From NCBI RefSeq assembly GCF_036492635.1, contig NZ_AP025305.1, positions 992,001 to 1,056,000 on the forward strand: DNA of 64,000 nt, in the 5' to 3' direction. Position 1 is the first letter of the stretch. Every line of letters begins with the position of its first letter. The notes under the pieces are model-generated. The model searched no databases, had not been told where the DNA came from, and saw only the letters and a list, made by a program, of their open reading frames with translations. Positions 61,664 through 64,000 of the stretch are shown here, one piece after another. The DNA comes from Aureibacter tunicatorum. GTDB lineage: Bacteria; Bacteroidota; Bacteroidia; Cytophagales; Cyclobacteriaceae. The position numbers and the translations under genes are program-made.

Positions 61664-62251
61664 TTATTCCCAGTTACCAGACAATGACGCATCCACCTTA
61701 GATCCAACTCTCAAAGGCTTTTGGTTGAAAATTTCAGAAGTTTCATCTCTTCTAGGATTCACAGGATCGATGTCTTTCGCTTCGAATACGTCAACCATGA
61801 TATTTCCTTTTTTCACTTTGCTAGCGTACAATTCAAATTTCTTGTTTGAAGAAGAACCTGGAATGTAAGGCAATTTGCTGAAGTTGTATTCAGGAATAGC
61901 TTTAAATACAGAATCTTTTACATAAGTCCATCCCAAAGTATCGAATGTTACCGTTACTTTTTCAGCACCGTACTCAAGCATTTCGATTTGCTCTTTTTTC
62001 ACTACGTTGAATATCTTGCCAGTATCAATGAAAGAAATCAAAGTGTCCCAATCAGCAGTGTATTTGCCATTAGTAGCTTGGAATGCAACTTCTGCATCTC
62101 TGATAAGCTCTAATTTGCGGATTACGTCTTTTTCGATTTTTGCTATCCTTTTCTTGTTTTCAATGTCAGAATTAACACTATCATATAAGAAATACGCTAA
62201 CGCAGCTGCGATAACAAAAAATACAATTGAAAATAATTTAGTCAAGTTCAT
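61664..62251 (-). CDS. Uncharacterised protein with a single N-terminal membrane helix, pilin-like
   Basis: A 195-residue protein. One membrane helix (LFSIVFFVIAAALAYFLYDS), then a long helix (KKRIAKIEKDVIRKLELI), then RDAEVAFQATNGKYTADWDTL, a segment like that of type II secretion pseudopilins. It lacks the prepilin peptidase motif, so a true pilin is unlikely. The family is unknown. It is transcribed with DUF3822. Confidence 0.6.
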   Translation of the reverse strand: MNLTKLFSIVFFVIAAALAYFLYDSVNSDIENKKRIAKIEKDVIRKLELIRDAEVAFQATNGKYTADWDTLISFIDTGKIFNVVKKEQIEMLEYGAEKVTVTFDTLGWTYVKDSVFKAIPEYNFSKLPYIPGSSSNKKFELYASKVKKGNIMVDVFEAKDIDPVNPRRDETSEIFNQKPLRVGSKVDASLSGNWE

Positions 62252-62327
62252 TATTCTTTATAGTTTTTGGTGCAATTATAGTTATTTTATTAAGCTTTTA
62301 AAAGCTAAAAAGCCATAATTATGCTCA

Positions 62328-62813
62328 TCATTTAAAATTTAAAAAACTCTCTTTCTTCAGCAGGTCCTCTACTTTTTCACAATTCGTGAAAATTTGATGA
62401 ACAGTCAACGGATCCATTTTTTTGATTTCGTCAAACGGCATGAATCGTATATCGCTCATCATTTGTTCATCTTTGCCAAGTTCCGGGTCTATACCCAGAT
62501 TCATGTCGGAGCTATTGTCTGTTACAAAGACTTCAAAGAATGCCTCTAAGCTATGAAGAGGGCTGTCGATAAACTCATGCAGGCAAATAAATTTGCCAAC
62601 TTTAATATCGAGATTTGTTTCTTCTTTGAACTCCCTGATAATAGAACGTTCCAAGGTTTCTCCAAATTGTACTTCGCCACCCGGCGGAGACCAAAAAAAA
62701 TTCTTTTTTCCAATGTTTTCGTGCTTGATCATCAGCACGTTGCCATTTTGAATACAGATCCCGCAAGCTCTAACTCTCAGCCTGCCAGTGAACTTCGATA
62801 TATTTTTTTCCAA
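62328..62813 (-). CDS. NUDIX hydrolase
   Basis: A 161-residue protein with an intact Nudix box (GGEVQFGETLERSIIREFKE then ETNL). Such enzymes hydrolyse nucleoside diphosphates linked to another moiety; substrate unknown. The start is a TTG at 62813; the nearby ATG at 62823 is out of frame, and the frame is open further upstream but without ATG or GTG. The Nudix gene is divergent from the right-edge helicase gene. Confidence 0.88.
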   Translation of the reverse strand: MEKNISKFTGRLRVRACGICIQNGNVLMIKHENIGKKNFFWSPPGGEVQFGETLERSIIREFKEETNLDIKVGKFICLHEFIDSPLHSLEAFFEVFVTDNSSDMNLGIDPELGKDEQMMSDIRFMPFDEIKKMDPLTVHQIFTNCEKVEDLLKKESFLNFK

Positions 62814-62955
62814 GCTCGTGCATTTTATTGTAAGTCTAAGATAACAGACGAAAGGCTTTGATCAAAGTCAATGGCGAAGTATTCACAAAATTTTGAATTC
62901 ATGGTCGAAATCCAGTAATTTGCGGTGGTTGTTATCATGAATAATTGAAAGAAAT

Positions 62956-64000
62956 TTGGCAAAAGTATCTCAAGCTTTACTGAGGGCCTTCCCTCACAAG
63001 CCAACACAGGGACAAAGCGAACTTTTTGATTTGTTTGACGATTTTTTGGATAATTCCAAAACTCGCGATGAAAAGAAAACAATGCTGATCAAAGGCTATG
63101 CGGGAACAGGCAAGACTTCCGTAATCACCTCATTGGTGAAAGTTCTGCCTATGTTTAATTACAGATTTGTTTTGATGGCTCCCACAGGTCGCGCTGCCAA
63201 AGTGATGAGCAATTATTCGAGGCGAAGGGCATTCACGATTCATAAGATTATTTATAAACTGACTTCGGATCCCGATACTGGGGATTTGAAATTCAAAAAA
63301 CAGAAAAATTATAGTGTCCGTACTGTTTTCATTGTCGACGAGGCTTCTATGATTGGAGACGAAGCTTCCAATGGCGCTCGTGGCTTGTTGCATGATCTGT
63401 CCAAATTTGTTTTTGCCGATAAGTCCAATCGATTGGTGTTAATAGGGGATAGTGCTCAGTTGCCTCCAGTGAAGTTGAATCATAGCCCGGCTTTGGACAA
63501 TGAATATTTGCAACGAAGCTTTGATATGGACTTGATGGATATTCAATTGACTGAAGTTGTTCGTCAAGCTGAAGAATCGGGAATACTTCACAATGCTACG
63601 CATCTGAGAGAAGAAATGGTTCAATTATCTCCGCACGTGAAAATGAGCACTTCGGGATTCAAAGACGTCTATAGGATGAGATCCAATAAACTGGAAGATG
63701 GTTTGGTGTATGCTTACGAAAAATTCGGAGTCGAAAATGCGTGCATAATTTGCCGATCCAATCGGGAGGCAGTGCGTTATAATCAATATATAAGGGCTAA
63801 GATTCATGAATATCATGAAGAGCTGGAGACAGGAGACAACCTGATGATTGTGAGAAATAATTATTCATGGTTGGATGAAGATAGTGTGGCAGGATTTTTG
63901 GCAAATGGAGACTTTGTGAAGATCAAGAGTATATTAGACTTTGAGGAGAAGCATGGGTTGAGGTTTGCTTGGTTGGAGTTGAAATTGTTGGATTATGATA
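62956..64000 (+). CDS. SF1 RecD2/AAA_30-type DNA helicase, N-terminal part cut by the right edge
   Basis: The reading frame continues beyond the right edge; about 348 codons are visible. Motifs: Walker A GYAGTGKTSVI, a RecD-like MAPTGRAAKVM, Walker B VDEASMIGDE, LIGDSAQLPPV and LTEVVRQ. They identify a superfamily 1 ATP-dependent DNA helicase of the RecD2/TraA group. It probably acts in repair or recombination. No ATG lies near the N-terminus; the frame opens at 62941 after a TGA, and TTG at 62956 (LAKVSQALLRAFPHKPTQGQ) is the likely start. The C-terminus and any further domain lie outside the window. Confidence 0.88.
   Translation, partial: MAKVSQALLRAFPHKPTQGQSELFDLFDDFLDNSKTRDEKKTMLIKGYAGTGKTSVITSLVKVLPMFNYRFVLMAPTGRAAKVMSNYSRRRAFTIHKIIYKLTSDPDTGDLKFKKQKNYSVRTVFIVDEASMIGDEASNGARGLLHDLSKFVFADKSNRLVLIGDSAQLPPVKLNHSPALDNEYLQRSFDMDLMDIQLTEVVRQAEESGILHNATHLREEMVQLSPHVKMSTSGFKDVYRMRSNKLEDGLVYAYEKFGVENACIICRSNREAVRYNQYIRAKIHEYHEELETGDNLMIVRNNYSWLDEDSVAGFLANGDFVKIKSILDFEEKHGLRFAWLELKLLDYD

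Noticed and set aside
61664-62251. A true type IV pilin
   Set aside because: The prepilin peptidase cleavage motif (G-F-T/S-L-x-E type) is absent from the N-terminus.
62293-62306. Palindrome AGCTTTTAAAAGCT as a regulatory site
   Set aside because: It is AT-rich and self-complementary with no loop; such sequences are common by chance in this background.

Overview
The window looks like a chromosomal segment from a Bacteroidota bacterium, most likely order Cytophagales (gliding, type IX secretion group). Four things point there: a type B and a type A type IX secretion C-terminal sorting domain, lipoproteins of Bacteroidota type, families typical of the phylum (GH92 mannosidase, DUF3822 next to coaD, kelch-type membrane regulator), and promoter candidates of the TTG-N19-23-TAnnTTTG type. 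Composition is AT-rich and even, genes alternate strands in short operons, and I see no insertion sequence, phage, CRISPR array or rRNA. I cannot name the genus.

Layout. 1-12.5 kb: end of a gliding-motility-type surface protein, an acetyltransferase, a SprT-like zinc protein, an AGCS amino-acid/sodium symporter, an RmlD-like reductase, a cyclophilin lipoprotein, a six-hairpin glycosidase lipoprotein interrupted by one in-frame UGA, an unknown 503-aa protein and a YgiQ-type radical SAM protein. 12.9-21.2 kb: a secreted GLUG/InlB-like repeat protein, a small membrane protein, LptD, and divergently from it an amidase-MlaD-SirB1 operon. 21.25-21.75 kb: five tandem tRNA-Leu(UAG) genes whose acceptor stems alternate between two types. 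22-26.7 kb: a RelA/SpoT homologue, then an overlapping Fur family-STAS-purA operon. 26.7-36.9 kb: a porin, an M48 peptidase, a PolB-type exonuclease homologue that has lost its catalytic acids, an rnr-prenyl synthase-rhomboid operon and a stand-alone acetolactate synthase. 37-47.7 kb: a GDPD lipoprotein, pgeF, an unknown 472-aa protein, trhO, pyrF, lolA, ftsK and threonine aldolase. 47.8-52.3 kb: a lipid-turnover cluster of an intact and an apparently dead GDPD, an App1-like phosphatase, a diacylglycerol-kinase-like enzyme and a YjjG-type phosphatase. 52.5-59.6 kb: a GH92 mannosidase, a kelch-transmembrane-winged-helix regulator and, 5 nt behind it, an unknown 421-aa protein. 59.6-64 kb: a small secreted protein, coaD, DUF3822, a pilin-like protein, NUDIX, and the start of an SF1 helicase cut by the right edge.

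Most of the window is envelope biogenesis (lptD, lolA, amidase, mlaD, porin), lipid turnover and housekeeping. The parts I find most unusual are: (1) three unrelated-looking large proteins at dispersed loci sharing an N-terminal K/R-L-P-(P/L)...(I/L)Q(R/M) pattern that recalls effector or toxin proteins linked to contractile injection systems; (2) two enzyme homologues whose folds are kept while catalytic residues are replaced; (3) a one-protein kelch sensor/DNA-binding regulator beside a mannosidase and followed by one of the three unknown proteins; (4) the single UGA in the glycosidase; and (5) the alternating tRNA-Leu array.
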